A program made the position numbers and the translations under genes. Positions 20,501 to 30,878 of a DNA stretch of 64,000 nt are shown in pieces (the first letter of the stretch is position 1; each line of letters starts with the position of its first letter). The notes under the pieces are model-generated. The model was not told the origin of the DNA, ran no database searches, and was given only the letters and a program-made list of their open reading frames with translations. Origin of the DNA: Tessaracoccus palaemonis (GTDB lineage Bacteria > Actinomycetota > Actinomycetes > Propionibacteriales > Propionibacteriaceae); assembly GCF_019316905.1 (NCBI RefSeq), contig NZ_CP079216.1, forward strand, positions 1,116,001-1,180,000. The letters are read 5' to 3'.

Positions 20501-21128
20501 GCGCTCCGCAGAACGCAGCCTCGCGGCCCTCGGCCGGGTCAACCCGCTCGCGCTCGAGGAGTTCGACGCGATGACGGCCCGACACCGCTTCCTCGCGGAA
20601 CAGCTCGACGACCTGAAGCAGACCCGCAGCGACCTGCTCGGCATCGTCGAGGAGGTCGACCGTCGGGTGCAGGAGGTGTTCGAGGCGGCCTACCGCGACG
20701 TCGAACGGAGCTTCGTTGACGTCTTCTCGCGGCTCTTTCCCGGCGGCGAGGGGAAGCTGGTGCTCACCGAGCCGGGGGACTGGCTCACCACCGGCGTCGA
20801 CGTGGAGGCCCGGCCCGCCGGCAAGCAGGTCAAGAGGCTCTCCCTGCTGTCGGGTGGCGAGCGCTCGCTGGTGGCCGTGGCCTTCCTCGTCGCGCTGTTC
20901 ATCGCGAGGCCCAGCCCGTTCTACATCCTCGACGAGGTGGAGGCGGCCCTCGACGACGCCAACCTCGGCCGCCTGCTCGGCATCTACGAGGAGCTCCGCG
21001 CGAACTCCCAGCTGCTGATCATCACGCATCAGAAGCGCACCATGGAGATCGCGGACTCGCTCTACGGCGTCACCATGCGAGGAGACGGCATCTCCACCGT
21101 CGTCAGCCAGCGGTTGCACTCCGAGTGA
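17598..21128 (+). CDS. smc: Chromosome segregation protein SMC
   Basis: A 1176-aa condensin ATPase. The head is split: Walker A GPNGSGKS (Lys37) at the N-terminus, signature LSGGER (residues 1084-1089) and Walker B FYILDEVEAALDDANL near the C-terminus. Two Ala/Glu/Arg-rich coiled-coil arms flank a hinge at about residues 500-640. ATG 17598 is preceded by TAGGCT (17583-17588) with a 9-nt gap and no Shine-Dalgarno, again leaderless. The kleisin partners scpA and scpB are not in this window. Confidence 0.96.
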   Translation: MYLKKLTLRGFKSFASATTLVFEPGITCVVGPNGSGKSNVVDALSWVMGEQGAKSLRGGKMEDVIFAGTSRRAPLGRAEVELTIDNSDGALPIEYTEVTITRTMFRSGGSEYAINGASARLLDVQELLSDSGIGREMHVIVGQGQLDAILQATPESRRGFIEEAAGVLKHRKRKEKALRKLEATRQNLDRLQDLVAELQRQLGPLGRQAQTARRAAVIQAELRDSKARLLADDLAAARRELTAELADEAAANEARVAAESAVTAAQADEEAAERRLRAAAQDFDAAQEQWYTLAALRERVATTVSISAERMRARDNQPTLDVGGRDPEALEREAAEFRRREEELRERGAEAEEALAAATSARNEAERVHAFAEQAYGAALRAIADRREGLARLNGRLASVTSRIGASEEEVARLVARREEALARTAAAAAQYHAGEAELAGLGASETDLDAVFESSASAVDAAEAEAASVAERAADNSRTRAALGARVDALTLMAERRDGSADLLGSGRPEVVGRLSDLLTVEPGWESAVDAALRGATEAVVVAGLDGALAATAHLADADPGPLVIADAPLTRPGAGARSARALVDGPAELDGALDALLGACVAVETLAEAADLVAGDPTLSAVTRAGEWVSAWLVTGGASSAPSLLEVQAQLAEARHELAEAVAEGERLRFAAEQAGDCVAEARAGHDAALSALNESDARLAAITDRLGAARQAQAAAIREAERLAEAIEAAVATRAADEAQRDELAARLAAAGAEDEAAEPDPADRDSKAAEARAARQTDMDARLAVRSLEEQLKAVAGRADGLLRAAQHERQSRAKAQARAEQLRREAEVAAVVNAAAAQLAEHVDAARRRATAERDAADTARREAEAGTTAARHRAKAAAARLEEIVRGAHRDEMVRIELRMRVEQLSEKALGELGLEPDDLVAQYGTTEPVPVLTRPDGSALTDDDEVPAPVPYDRAAQSTRLRSAERSLAALGRVNPLALEEFDAMTARHRFLAEQLDDLKQTRSDLLGIVEEVDRRVQEVFEAAYRDVERSFVDVFSRLFPGGEGKLVLTEPGDWLTTGVDVEARPAGKQVKRLSLLSGGERSLVAVAFLVALFIARPSPFYILDEVEAALDDANLGRLLGIYEELRANSQLLIITHQKRTMEIADSLYGVTMRGDGISTVVSQRLHSE

Positions 21129-21241
21129 CGAAATGTGCGACGACGGTCTCGAAAGCGGAGCGCCGCGCGCAGTGACCACGGCCGATCGGCACCCGGCTGG
21201 CACACTGGAGGTGCTTCCGCTTCTCCTGAAAGGCGACGGTC

Positions 21242-21466
21242 ATGCCGTTTCCCTACGTCCTCGCGATCCTCGCTGCCGTGCTGCTGGCCGGCGCCGTCGT
21301 GGCTGTCGTGGCCATTGCCTCCGGCAAGCTCCAGACCAACCGCCCCCGGCTCCAGCAGTTTGCCGAGCGCACCGAGGAGGTCCTCGAGGGTCAGGGCGAC
21401 ATGCCGCGGTTCCTCGAGCGGCTCGACGACCTCGGGGACCAGGACTCCCGACCCCGCGTGGGCTGA
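21242..21466 (+). CDS. Small single-pass membrane protein, unknown function
   Basis: A 74-aa protein with one N-terminal membrane segment (about residues 5-28) followed by a charged ~45-residue cytosolic tail. The ATG at 21242 is preceded by a purine-rich GAAAGGCGA at Shine-Dalgarno distance. No family recognised. It occupies the gap between smc and ftsY and ends 38 nt before ftsY. Good start context and an N-terminal helix favour a real gene, but it is short. Confidence 0.6.
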   Translation: MPFPYVLAILAAVLLAGAVVAVVAIASGKLQTNRPRLQQFAERTEEVLEGQGDMPRFLERLDDLGDQDSRPRVG

Positions 21467-21504
21467 GAATCGGGGGCCAGCTCCACAGACACTAGGATGG
21501 CGGC

Positions 21505-22722
21505 GTGTGGATCTTCTGGGTAATGCTCGCCGTCGTCTCAGTCGCGCTGATCGTGGGCGGCATCGTCGTCCACCGCGAGCAGCGCAGGCAGGAGCTCGAG
21601 GGCTCATCCCGCGGTGAGCTGACGCCGACCGCGGACGACGAGCCTGTGGTCGTGGCCCCCACCGTCGAGACGCCCGCCGTCCCGGCGCCCGAGCTCGTCG
21701 CGCCCGCGGAGCCGGTCACCCCGACCTCCCCCGACGTGGTCGTCGAGCCCGAGGCCGAGGCCGAGCCTGAGACTCCCGCCCTCGAGACCCCGGAGGCGCC
21801 CGTCAGCCGCTGGGCGCGCCTGCGTCGTCGGCTGGCCGGCAGCAACAACGCGCTGGCCAGGGCCCTGTCCGACCTGCTGAGCGTCGACCGCCTCGACGCG
21901 GACGTGTGGGACGACTTCGAGTCGACGCTCATCACCTCCGACCTGGGCGTCGGACCCGCCACCGAGCTCACCGAGGCGCTCCGCTCGCAGCTGGCGATCG
22001 ACGGCGTCGCCGACCCGGAGCGCGCCCGCGAGATCCTGCGCGCCGAACTCATCAAGCTCGTCGACCCCACGCTCGACCGTTCCCTCAACCTGACCCCGGC
22101 GGCCGAGGGCGACCCCGCCGTCGTGATGGTCGTCGGCGTCAACGGCACCGGCAAGACCACCACCGTCGGCAAGCTTGCCCGCGTGCTCGTCGCGGAGGGG
22201 AAGACGGTCGTGCTCGGCGCGGCCGACACCTTCCGCGCCGCCGCCGCCGAGCAGCTCGCCACCTGGGGCGAGCGCGTCGGCGTCGAGACCGTCCGCAGCG
22301 ACGTCGACGGGGCCGACCCCGCCTCCGTCGCCTTCGACGCGGTCGCGAAGGGCGCCGCCGACGGCACCGATGTCGTCCTGGTCGACACCGCCGGTCGCCT
22401 GCACACCAAGACCGGCCTGATGGACGAGCTCGGCAAGGTCAAGCGCGTCATCGAGAAGAAGGCGCCAGTCACCGAGGTGCTGCTCGTCCTCGACGCGACC
22501 ACCGGCCAGAACGGCATGACGCAGGCCCGCATCTTCGCCGAGGTGGTCGACGTCACCGGCATCGTGCTGACCAAGCTCGACGGCTCCGCCAAGGGCGGCA
22601 TCGTCGTGCAGGTGCAGCGCGAGCTCGGCGTCCCCGTCAAGCTCGTCGGGCTCGGCGAGGGCGTCGACGACCTCGCGCCCTTCGACGCCGAGGGATTCGT
22701 CGCAGGCATCCTCGGGGAGTGA
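21505..22722 (+). CDS. ftsY: Signal recognition particle receptor FtsY
   Basis: A 405-aa SRP-GTPase that docks ribosome-SRP complexes at the membrane. It starts with a hydrophobic segment ([19 protein letters not shown]), then an acidic, Pro/Glu-rich linker to about residue 95, then the NG domain: [10 protein letters not shown] (Lys217), DTAGRLHTK and [10 protein letters not shown]. The N-terminal helix suggests direct membrane insertion. GTG 21505 has TAGGAT (21493-21498) 6 nt upstream, so it is probably leaderless. It partners with Ffh, encoded next. Confidence 0.95.
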   Translation: MWIFWVMLAVVSVALIVGGIVVHREQRRQELEGSSRGELTPTADDEPVVVAPTVETPAVPAPELVAPAEPVTPTSPDVVVEPEAEAEPETPALETPEAPVSRWARLRRRLAGSNNALARALSDLLSVDRLDADVWDDFESTLITSDLGVGPATELTEALRSQLAIDGVADPERAREILRAELIKLVDPTLDRSLNLTPAAEGDPAVVMVVGVNGTGKTTTVGKLARVLVAEGKTVVLGAADTFRAAAAEQLATWGERVGVETVRSDVDGADPASVAFDAVAKGAADGTDVVLVDTAGRLHTKTGLMDELGKVKRVIEKKAPVTEVLLVLDATTGQNGMTQARIFAEVVDVTGIVLTKLDGSAKGGIVVQVQRELGVPVKLVGLGEGVDDLAPFDAEGFVAGILGE

Positions 22723-22797
22723 GGTCGGCGGAGCCTTCCGCCGCCTCCTCAACTATCCTTTCCGCGTAGCACCTCCCATCCACGAAGGACTCCCCAC

Positions 22798-24330
22798 GTG
22801 TTCGACACTCTGCAGGACCGGCTCTCGACGGTGTTCAAGGGGCTCCGCTCCAAGGGGCGGCTGACCGAGGCCGACCTCGACGCCACGATGCGCGAGATCC
22901 GCATCGCGCTGCTCGAGGCAGACGTCAACCTCGGCGTGGTCAAGGAGTTCGTCGCGGCGGTCAAGGAACGCTCGCTCGGCGCGGAGCTCTCCAAGGCGCT
23001 CAACCCGTCGCAGCAGATCATCAAGATCGTCAACGAGGAGCTCGTCTCCATCCTGGGCGGCGAGGCCCGCACCATCCGCTTCGCGAAGCGGCCCCCGACG
23101 GTCATCATGCTCGCCGGCCTGCAGGGCGCGGGTAAGACGACGCTGGCCGGCAAGCTCGCCAAGTGGTTGGCCGGCTCGCAGCACTCCCCGCTGCTGGTGG
23201 CCGCCGACCTGCAGCGCCCCAACGCCGTCAACCAGCTGCAGATCGTCGGCCAGCGCGCCGGCGTGCAGGTCTTCGCGCCCGAACCCGGCAACGGCGTCGG
23301 CGACCCCGTCGACGTGGCCCGTCGGGCCATCGAGCACGCCCGCACCAAGCTGCACGACGTCGTGATCGTCGACACCGCGGGCCGGCTGGGCGTCGACGCC
23401 GAGCTGATGCAGCAGGCCGCCGACATCAAGGCCGCCGTCAACCCCGACGAGACCCTGTTCGTCGTCGACGCGATGATCGGCCAGGACGCCGTCAACACCG
23501 CCAAGGCCTTCGACGAGGGCGTCGGCATCGACGGCGTCGTGCTGACCAAGCTCGACGGCGACGCCCGCGGCGGCGCGGCCCTGTCGATCGCCCGCGTGCT
23601 CGGCAAGCCGATCATGTTCGCGAGCAACGGCGAGGCGCTGGCCGACTTCGACATGTTCCACCCCGACCGGATGGCCTCGCGCATCCTCGGGATGGGCGAC
23701 GTCCTCACCCTGATCGAGCAGGCGGAGAAGACCTTCGACGCCGAGCAGTCGCGCGCCGCTGCCGAGAAGCTGATGGGCCGGGGCAAGTTCGGCCTGCAGG
23801 ACTTCCTCTCGCAGATGCAGCAGCTGCGCAAGATGGGCCCGATGAGCAAGATCCTCGGCATGCTGCCGGGCGCCGGGCAGTTCAAGGACGCCATCAACGA
23901 GATCGACGAGAAGGAGATCGACCGCGTCGAGGCGATCATCTACTCGATGACGCCCAAGGAGCGCGACGACGTCTCGATCCTCAACGGCTCGCGCCGCGCC
24001 CGCATCGCCAAGGGCGCCGGCGTGCAGGTCTCGGACGTCAACAAGCTGGTCACGCGCTTCGTCGAGGCCCGCAAGATGATGGAGTCCATGGCCGGCGGCG
24101 GCATGCCCGGCATGCCCGGGATGCCCGGCATGGGCAGGACCCGCGGGGCCAGCGCAACGAAGAAGGCCCCCGGCAAGGCCCGCAAGGGCAAGAAGGCCCG
24201 TCCCGCGAAGGGTCGCCAGCTCCCGCAGCAGCGCCCGCAGGCCGCCCCCGAGGCGCCGCAGAGCATGGACGACTTCCAGCTGCCGCCGGATCTGGCGAAG
24301 ATGTTCGAGCAGAACAAGCCCAAGTTCTAG
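22798..24330 (+). CDS. ffh: Signal recognition particle protein Ffh
   Basis: A 510-aa SRP-GTPase. N and G domains carry GLQGAGKTT (Lys113), DTAGRL and TKLDGDARGG; the M domain, which binds 4.5S RNA and signal peptides, follows with its SKILGMLPG and RRARIAKGAG motifs. The C-terminus has a GMPGMPGMPG run (about residues 433-447) and a basic Lys/Arg/Gln-rich tail. GTG 22798 has GAAGGA upstream and a TATCCT box at 22754, so unlike ftsY it has a leader. Confidence 0.96.
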   Translation: MFDTLQDRLSTVFKGLRSKGRLTEADLDATMREIRIALLEADVNLGVVKEFVAAVKERSLGAELSKALNPSQQIIKIVNEELVSILGGEARTIRFAKRPPTVIMLAGLQGAGKTTLAGKLAKWLAGSQHSPLLVAADLQRPNAVNQLQIVGQRAGVQVFAPEPGNGVGDPVDVARRAIEHARTKLHDVVIVDTAGRLGVDAELMQQAADIKAAVNPDETLFVVDAMIGQDAVNTAKAFDEGVGIDGVVLTKLDGDARGGAALSIARVLGKPIMFASNGEALADFDMFHPDRMASRILGMGDVLTLIEQAEKTFDAEQSRAAAEKLMGRGKFGLQDFLSQMQQLRKMGPMSKILGMLPGAGQFKDAINEIDEKEIDRVEAIIYSMTPKERDDVSILNGSRRARIAKGAGVQVSDVNKLVTRFVEARKMMESMAGGGMPGMPGMPGMGRTRGASATKKAPGKARKGKKARPAKGRQLPQQRPQAAPEAPQSMDDFQLPPDLAKMFEQNKPKF

Positions 24331-24341
24331 CCGGAGACGGC

Positions 24342-24358
24342 GCGCCGCCGGGCGGCGC
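24342..24358. terminator. Palindromic hairpin between ffh and the amidohydrolase gene
   Basis: GCGCCGCC (24342-24349) and GGCGGCGC (24351-24358) are perfectly complementary. It lies 12 nt after the ffh stop and abuts the TAGTGT -10 box (24359-24364) of the next gene. There is no T-run. Confidence 0.4.
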
Positions 24359-24371
24359 TAGTGTGGCACCC

Positions 24372-25445
24372 ATGAGCAATGCGCTGCACATCGACGGAGT
24401 TGTCCTTCCCGACGGCGAACGACGGGAACTGTGGATCGCCGACGGCGTCATCTCCCCGGAGCCGGTCGCCGGCGCCGAGACCGTCGCGACGGGCTGCTGG
24501 GTCGTGCCGGGACTCGTCGACGCGCACTGCCACATCGGCCTCGGACCCGACGGCGCCGTGACCGACGAGGTCGCGGCGCAGCAGGCGCAGGACGACCTGA
24601 TGTCCGGCACCATGCTGATCCGCGACGCCGGGTCCGCCTCCGACACCCGGTGGCTGCAGGGCCGCGCGGAGCAGCCGCGCCTCATCCGAGCCGGCCGCCA
24701 CATCGCAAGGCCGAAGCGCTACATCCGCAACCTGGCCGCGGAGGTCGAGCCCGCCGAGCTGGTCGCAGAGGTCCGCCGCCAGGCGCGCGCCGGCGACGGC
24801 TGGGTCAAGCTCGTCGGCGACTGGATCGACCGTTCGGTCGGCGACCTGACACCCCTGTGGCCCGCAGACGTCGCCGAGCAGGCCATCGCCGCCGCGCACG
24901 AGGAGGGCGCGCGCGTCACGGCCCACTGCTTCGCCGAGCAGTCCGTCGCGGAACTCGTCGCCGCGGGTATCGACTGCATCGAGCACGGCACCGGCATGTC
25001 GGACGAGGTCATCGCGCAGATGGCCGCGCGCGGCACTGCGCTGGTCCCCACCATGATCAACCTGGACCGCTTCCCCATCTACGCCGCTCCCGCCGAGGCG
25101 CGGTTCCCGACGTACTTCGCGCACATGCACCACCTCTACGACCGCCGCCAAGAGACCATCGGCAAGGCCGTCGACGCGGGCATCACCGTCTTCTCCGGCA
25201 CGGACGCGGGCACCGTCGTGCGGCACGGCAGGGTCCGCGACGAGATCGACGAGCTCTCGAAGATCGCCGGCAACGAGTACGCGCTGGGAGCGGCCAGCTG
25301 GAACGCCCGGCCCTGGCTCGGCGCCGACATCCTCACCGACGGTGCGAGCGCGGACCTCATCGTGCTGGACGCCGACCCCCGCGAGGACCTGACGACGCTG
25401 CGCCGCCCAGTCGCGCTGATCCTGCGCGGCAGGCGCGTCGCCTGA
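24372..25445 (+). CDS. Amidohydrolase family protein
   Basis: A 357-aa TIM-barrel metal-dependent hydrolase. Metal ligands are visible in order: DAHCHIG (His52, His54), a lysine in GWVKLVGDW, THC-type TAHCF, IEHGTG and SGTDAG. The N- and C-terminal strands form the small beta-sandwich. It resembles imidazolonepropionase- or prolidase-like amidohydrolases; the substrate is unknown. ATG 24372 has TAGTGT 7 nt upstream. It is followed by a small zincin gene with its own -10. Confidence 0.85.
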   Translation: MSNALHIDGVVLPDGERRELWIADGVISPEPVAGAETVATGCWVVPGLVDAHCHIGLGPDGAVTDEVAAQQAQDDLMSGTMLIRDAGSASDTRWLQGRAEQPRLIRAGRHIARPKRYIRNLAAEVEPAELVAEVRRQARAGDGWVKLVGDWIDRSVGDLTPLWPADVAEQAIAAAHEEGARVTAHCFAEQSVAELVAAGIDCIEHGTGMSDEVIAQMAARGTALVPTMINLDRFPIYAAPAEARFPTYFAHMHHLYDRRQETIGKAVDAGITVFSGTDAGTVVRHGRVRDEIDELSKIAGNEYALGAASWNARPWLGADILTDGASADLIVLDADPREDLTTLRRPVALILRGRRVA

Positions 25446-25474
25446 GCCTGCGGCCGCCTGGGTACCCTTGCCGG

Positions 25475-25819
25475 ATGGACATCACCGCCGACGCCTTCGA
25501 GGCACTCGTCGAGGAGGCGCTGGGCCAGCTGCCCGAGCGCCTCACCGACGGCCTCGACAACCTCATCTTCGTCATCGAGGACGAGCCGGAGGACGGCTCG
25601 GACACGCTCGGCTGGTACGAGGGCACCGCGCTGACCGAACGTGACCAGTACGGGTTCGGACAGCTGCCCGACCGCGTCGTGCTGTTCCGCGGGCCGCTCA
25701 CCCGCATGTGTACCGACGAGGACCACCTCTACGACGAGATCTGGGTCACCCTGCTCCACGAGCTCGGGCACTACCACGGCATCGAGGAGGACGCGCTGCA
25801 CGACCTGGGCTGGGGCTGA
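25475..25819 (+). CDS. Small zincin-like metallopeptidase (DUF1025 type)
   Basis: A 114-aa protein with the zinc-protease motif HELGH (residues 95-99) followed by a downstream acidic GIEEDALHD. It matches the short zincin-like family formerly called DUF1025, widespread in actinobacteria and uncharacterised. ATG 25475 has TACCCT (25463-25468) 6 nt upstream and no Shine-Dalgarno. Confidence 0.85.
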   Translation: MDITADAFEALVEEALGQLPERLTDGLDNLIFVIEDEPEDGSDTLGWYEGTALTERDQYGFGQLPDRVVLFRGPLTRMCTDEDHLYDEIWVTLLHELGHYHGIEEDALHDLGWG

Positions 25820-25835
25820 TCCCTGACCACGGCGT

Positions 25836-25865
25836 TTGGGGGAGCGGGGCGGAATCTGGCACAAT
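25836..25865 (+). promoter_or_regulatory. Probable promoter and leader of the rpsP-khpA operon
   Basis: TTGGGG (25836-25841) and CACAAT (25860-25865) are 18 bp apart. About 135 nt of untranslated leader lie between this and rpsP, long enough for ribosomal-protein feedback. No known leader fold was recognised. Confidence 0.4.
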
Positions 25866-26008
25866 GTCGGGTGCAGCTTTTTGTCCGCGCCCTCTCACGT
25901 GGACTCAAGGCCCCACAGGTTTGCGTGGAGTGTGCCCCACACGCGAAGCGCGTCCATCCGGCTCGCCTGCCCAGCAGGCACTTTGAGTAAACAGGAGAAA
26001 CCACACTC

Positions 26009-26467
26009 GTGGCTACCAAGATTCGTCTGAAGCGTCTCGGCAAGATTCGCTCGCCCCACTACCGCATCATCGTGATCGACTCCCGCGCGAAGCGCGACGG
26101 TCAGGCCATCGAGGAGATCGGTCTGTACCACCCGAAGAACGATCCCAGCGTGATCCGCGTCGACTCCGAGCGCGCCCAGTACTGGCTGTCCGTCGGCGCC
26201 CAGCCGACCGAGGCCGTCGTCGCGATCCTCAAGCGGACCGGTGACTGGCAGAAGTTCTCCGGCGACACCACGCCGTCGGGCGTCGACCCGCAGCCCGAGC
26301 GTCGCGACCGCGAGGCCGAGTTCGCCAAGGCCCTGGCCGAGGACGCCGGCGCCACCGCCCCGGCCATCTCCAAGGCCAAGAAGAAGGCCGACGAGGACGC
26401 TGCCAAGAAGGCCTCAGAGGCCGTTGCCGAGGACGCCTCCGCTGAGGCTCCCGCCGAGGGCGAGTGA
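26009..26467 (+). CDS. rpsP: 30S ribosomal protein S16
   Basis: A 152-aa small-subunit protein. The S16 core ([20 protein letters not shown]) occupies about the first 90 residues. A ~60-residue Ala/Lys/Glu-rich C-terminal extension, as in other actinobacteria, makes it nearly twice the E. coli length. GTG 26009 follows AGGAGA (25993-25998). The stop overlaps the next start. Confidence 0.95.
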   Translation: MATKIRLKRLGKIRSPHYRIIVIDSRAKRDGQAIEEIGLYHPKNDPSVIRVDSERAQYWLSVGAQPTEAVVAILKRTGDWQKFSGDTTPSGVDPQPERRDREAEFAKALAEDAGATAPAISKAKKKADEDAAKKASEAVAEDASAEAPAEGE

Positions 26468-26718
26468 CCATGCTTGCCGACGCCCTTGAGCACCTCGTCG
26501 CGGGGATCGTGTCGAACCCCGACGACGTGAACGTCAAGGACAAGGACCTGCGTCGCGGCCGGCTGCTCGAGGTGCGCGTGCACCCCGACGATGTCGGCAA
26601 GGTGATCGGCCGCCAGGGCCGCACCGCCCAGGCGCTGCGCACGGTCATCGGCGCGCTGGCCGGCAAGGAGAGCGTCCGCGTGGACTTCGTCGACGTGGAC
26701 CGTCCCCGCCGCCGCTGA
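26464..26718 (+). CDS. khpA: KH-domain RNA-binding protein KhpA
   Basis: An 84-aa single KH-domain protein with [11 protein letters not shown] containing the GxxG loop. KhpA acts with KhpB as an RNA chaperone in other Gram-positives and is typically encoded after rpsP. GTG 26464 overlaps the rpsP stop as GTGA; an ATG at 26470 is an alternative that drops two residues. Confidence 0.92.
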   Translation: MTMLADALEHLVAGIVSNPDDVNVKDKDLRRGRLLEVRVHPDDVGKVIGRQGRTAQALRTVIGALAGKESVRVDFVDVDRPRRR

Positions 26719-26732
26719 GCACACCACACGTC

Positions 26733-26775
26733 GACGCCGACCGGAGGGGCTTTCGAGCCTGATCCGGTCGGCGTC
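26733..26775. terminator. Long stem-loop between khpA and rimM
   Basis: A perfect 13-bp inverted repeat, GACGCCGACCGGA (26733-26745) and TCCGGTCGGCGTC (26763-26775), encloses a second small stem (GGCT/AGCC around TTCG). No T-run follows. It may be a factor-dependent terminator, an attenuator or a processing site lowering rimM-trmD expression relative to rpsP. Confidence 0.55.
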
Positions 26776-26808
26776 GCCGCATTCCCCCGACTCTCCAGGA
26801 GCAAGCAC

Positions 26809-27330
26809 GTGTCAGAGCAGGTTGAGGTGACGGTGGGCCGCTTCGGGCGCGCCGTCGGCATCCGAGGTGAGATCGCCGTCGAGCTGCGCACCGACGAGCC
26901 CGCGCGCCGGTTCCGGCCGGGCGTCTCGCTGCGCCTCGGCGACACGGGCCGCAGCGTCGAGATCGATCAGGTGCGCTGGAATCGCGGCCGGCTGGCGGTC
27001 ACGCTGGTGGGCTACCCCGACCGCACCGCCGTCGAGGCGCTGACCGGTCTCCTACTCCACGCCCTGGTGCCGTCGGACGAACGCCCGAGCGAGCCGGAGG
27101 AGTACTTCGACCGGCAACTCGTCGGGCTGAAGGTCCTCGACCACCGCGGCGCCCAGGTGGGCACCGTCACCGAGGTCCTGCACCTTCCCGCGCAGGAGGT
27201 CCTCCAGGTCGACGTCGCCGGCGAGGACCGCCTGGTGCCCTTCGTCAGCGCGCTGGTCCCCGTCGTGGATCTGGCCGCGGGACACGTGCAGCTGGCCGAC
27301 GTCCCCGGCCTGCTGGAGGACGTCGAATGA
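26809..27330 (+). CDS. rimM: Ribosome maturation factor RimM
   Basis: A 173-aa 30S assembly factor that binds S19. The N-terminal RimM barrel begins [23 protein letters not shown]; the C-terminal PRC-barrel starts around [16 protein letters not shown] 26809 has an AGGAG at Shine-Dalgarno distance. The stop overlaps the trmD ATG as ATGA. Confidence 0.93.
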   Translation: MSEQVEVTVGRFGRAVGIRGEIAVELRTDEPARRFRPGVSLRLGDTGRSVEIDQVRWNRGRLAVTLVGYPDRTAVEALTGLLLHALVPSDERPSEPEEYFDRQLVGLKVLDHRGAQVGTVTEVLHLPAQEVLQVDVAGEDRLVPFVSALVPVVDLAAGHVQLADVPGLLEDVE

Positions 27331-28037
27331 GGATCGACGTCGTCAGCATCTTCCCCGACTACTTCGCCCCGCTGCACCTGAGCCTCGTCGGCAAGGCCAT
27401 CTCCTCGGGGATCGTCGAGCTGGGGGTCCACGACCTGCGAGGCTGGACGCACGACCGGCACAACACCACCGACGACACCCCCTACGGCGGGGGAGCCGGC
27501 ATGGTCATGAAGCCCGAGCCGTGGGGCGAGGCGCTCGACGCGCTCGAGGAGCTCGACCCCGCGCCCATGACGATCGTTGTGCCGACGCCGGCCGGTCGCC
27601 CCTTCACGCAGGAGCTCGCCTACGAACTGGCCGCGAAGCAGCGGCTCGTGTTCGCGTGCGGCCGCTACGAGGGCATCGACCAGCGCGTCATCGACCACTG
27701 CGTCGAACACTACGAGGTCATCGAGGTGTCCCTGGGCGACTACGTCCTCAACGGGGGAGAGGTGGCCTCGCTGGCTGTCATCGAGGCCGTCGTGCGCCTC
27801 CTGCCCGGCGTGATCGGGAACCCGGAGTCGCTGACGGAGGAGTCGCACTCGGCCGGGAACGGGTCCCTGCTCGAGTACCCGAACTACACCAAGCCGCCGG
27901 TGTGGAGGGGGCGCGAGGTGCCCCAGGTGCTGCTGAGCGGCAACCATGGCCTCGTCGCGAAGTGGCGCCGGGAGCAGGCCGTCGAGCGCACGCGCAGCCG
28001 TCGACCGGATCTGCTGGCACCGGACGGGCGTGACTGA
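27327..28037 (+). CDS. trmD: tRNA (guanine37-N1)-methyltransferase TrmD
   Basis: A 236-aa SPOUT methyltransferase making m1G37, which prevents frameshifting. It starts [16 protein letters not shown]; the trefoil-knot SAM site holds [13 protein letters not shown] and [11 protein letters not shown]. It is translationally coupled to rimM. In many bacteria rplS follows in the same operon; here sdhCAB intervenes and rplS has its own promoter 3.8 kb downstream. Confidence 0.95.
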   Translation: MRIDVVSIFPDYFAPLHLSLVGKAISSGIVELGVHDLRGWTHDRHNTTDDTPYGGGAGMVMKPEPWGEALDALEELDPAPMTIVVPTPAGRPFTQELAYELAAKQRLVFACGRYEGIDQRVIDHCVEHYEVIEVSLGDYVLNGGEVASLAVIEAVVRLLPGVIGNPESLTEESHSAGNGSLLEYPNYTKPPVWRGREVPQVLLSGNHGLVAKWRREQAVERTRSRRPDLLAPDGRD

Positions 28038-28058
28038 TTTACGAAACTACATTCACGC

Positions 28059-28133
28059 CTAAATTGAGCATTTAGACGACGGGAAAGTTAAAGTCCCCCT
28101 CTTAGGGACAGCGCGTAACGCGTTGGCTAGAGT
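28059..28133 (+). promoter_or_regulatory. sdhCAB promoter with three inverted repeats
   Basis: The promoter reads GGGACA (28105-28110), a 17-bp spacer and TAGAGT (28128-28133), 7 nt before the sdhC GTG, so the mRNA is probably leaderless. Three inverted repeats precede or overlap it: CTAAATTGAGCATTTAG (28059-28075), GTCCCCCTCTTAGGGAC (28093-28109, abutting the -35) and CGCGTAACGCG (28112-28122, in the spacer). These look like regulator-binding sites; the regulator is not identified. Confidence 0.55.
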
Positions 28134-28140
28134 GAGGCGC

Positions 28141-28865
28141 GTGGCAACAACTCTCACTATTCATCAACGAGCGTTGAGAAGCACGGTCGTCAAGAAGGTC
28201 ATCATGGCGGTGTCCGGCTTGATCATGATCGTGTTCCTCCTCGTGCACATGTACGGCAACCTGAAGATGTTCGTCAGCCCCGAGGCTTACGATCACTACG
28301 CGCACTGGCTCAAGGGCCTCGCGGAGAACGGCATCGACCATGAGGGCGGCATCATGTACCCGCTCATGCCTGCCGGTCAGTTCATCATCGTCTTCCGCGC
28401 AGTGATGCTCGTCGCGGTCGGTGCGCACGTCTGGGCCGCGGCGACGCTGTCGCGCCAGACCATCGCGAACCGTGGTGACAAGTACGTCAACTACAAGCGT
28501 CAGGCCTCGACCTACTCCGTGCGCACCATGCGCTGGGGCGGCGTCATCGTGCTGGCCTTCATCATCTTCCACCTGCTCCAGTTCACGATCATCCCGGCGC
28601 AGTTCGGCGAGACCGACCCGGCCAAGCCGAGCGTCATGGTCCACTACGCGTTCGAGCAGTGGTGGATGGTGCTGATCTACGCGATCTGCATGGTGCTGAT
28701 CTGCATGCACGTGCGGCACGGGTTCTTCAGCGCGTTCAACACGCTCGGTGGCAACACCAGCCCGAACGCGCGCAAGGTCCTCAACGTCCTCGGCATCATC
28801 GTCGCTGTCGCCCTGTTCGTCGGCTTCATGAGCATGCCCTTCGCAATTCTGATCGGAGTGATCTG

Positions 28866-28866
<1 letters not shown>
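28141..28866 (+). CDS. sdhC: Succinate dehydrogenase/fumarate reductase cytochrome b558 subunit
   Basis: A 241-aa membrane anchor with five membrane helices, of the fused b558 type that needs no SdhD. Histidines in [24 protein letters not shown] and HVRHGFF are candidates for ligating two haems. It passes electrons between the iron-sulfur subunit and menaquinone. GTG 28141 is the start, directly downstream of TAGAGT; an in-frame TTG at 28123 lies inside the promoter. The stop overlaps sdhA as TGATG. Confidence 0.93.

Positions 28867-30874
<2,008 letters not shown>

Positions 30875-30878
<4 letters not shown>

Noticed and set aside
24084-24135. GMPGMPGMPG run in Ffh as a mobile or slippage repeat
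   Set aside because: Methionine/glycine-rich tails are normal for the Ffh M domain.
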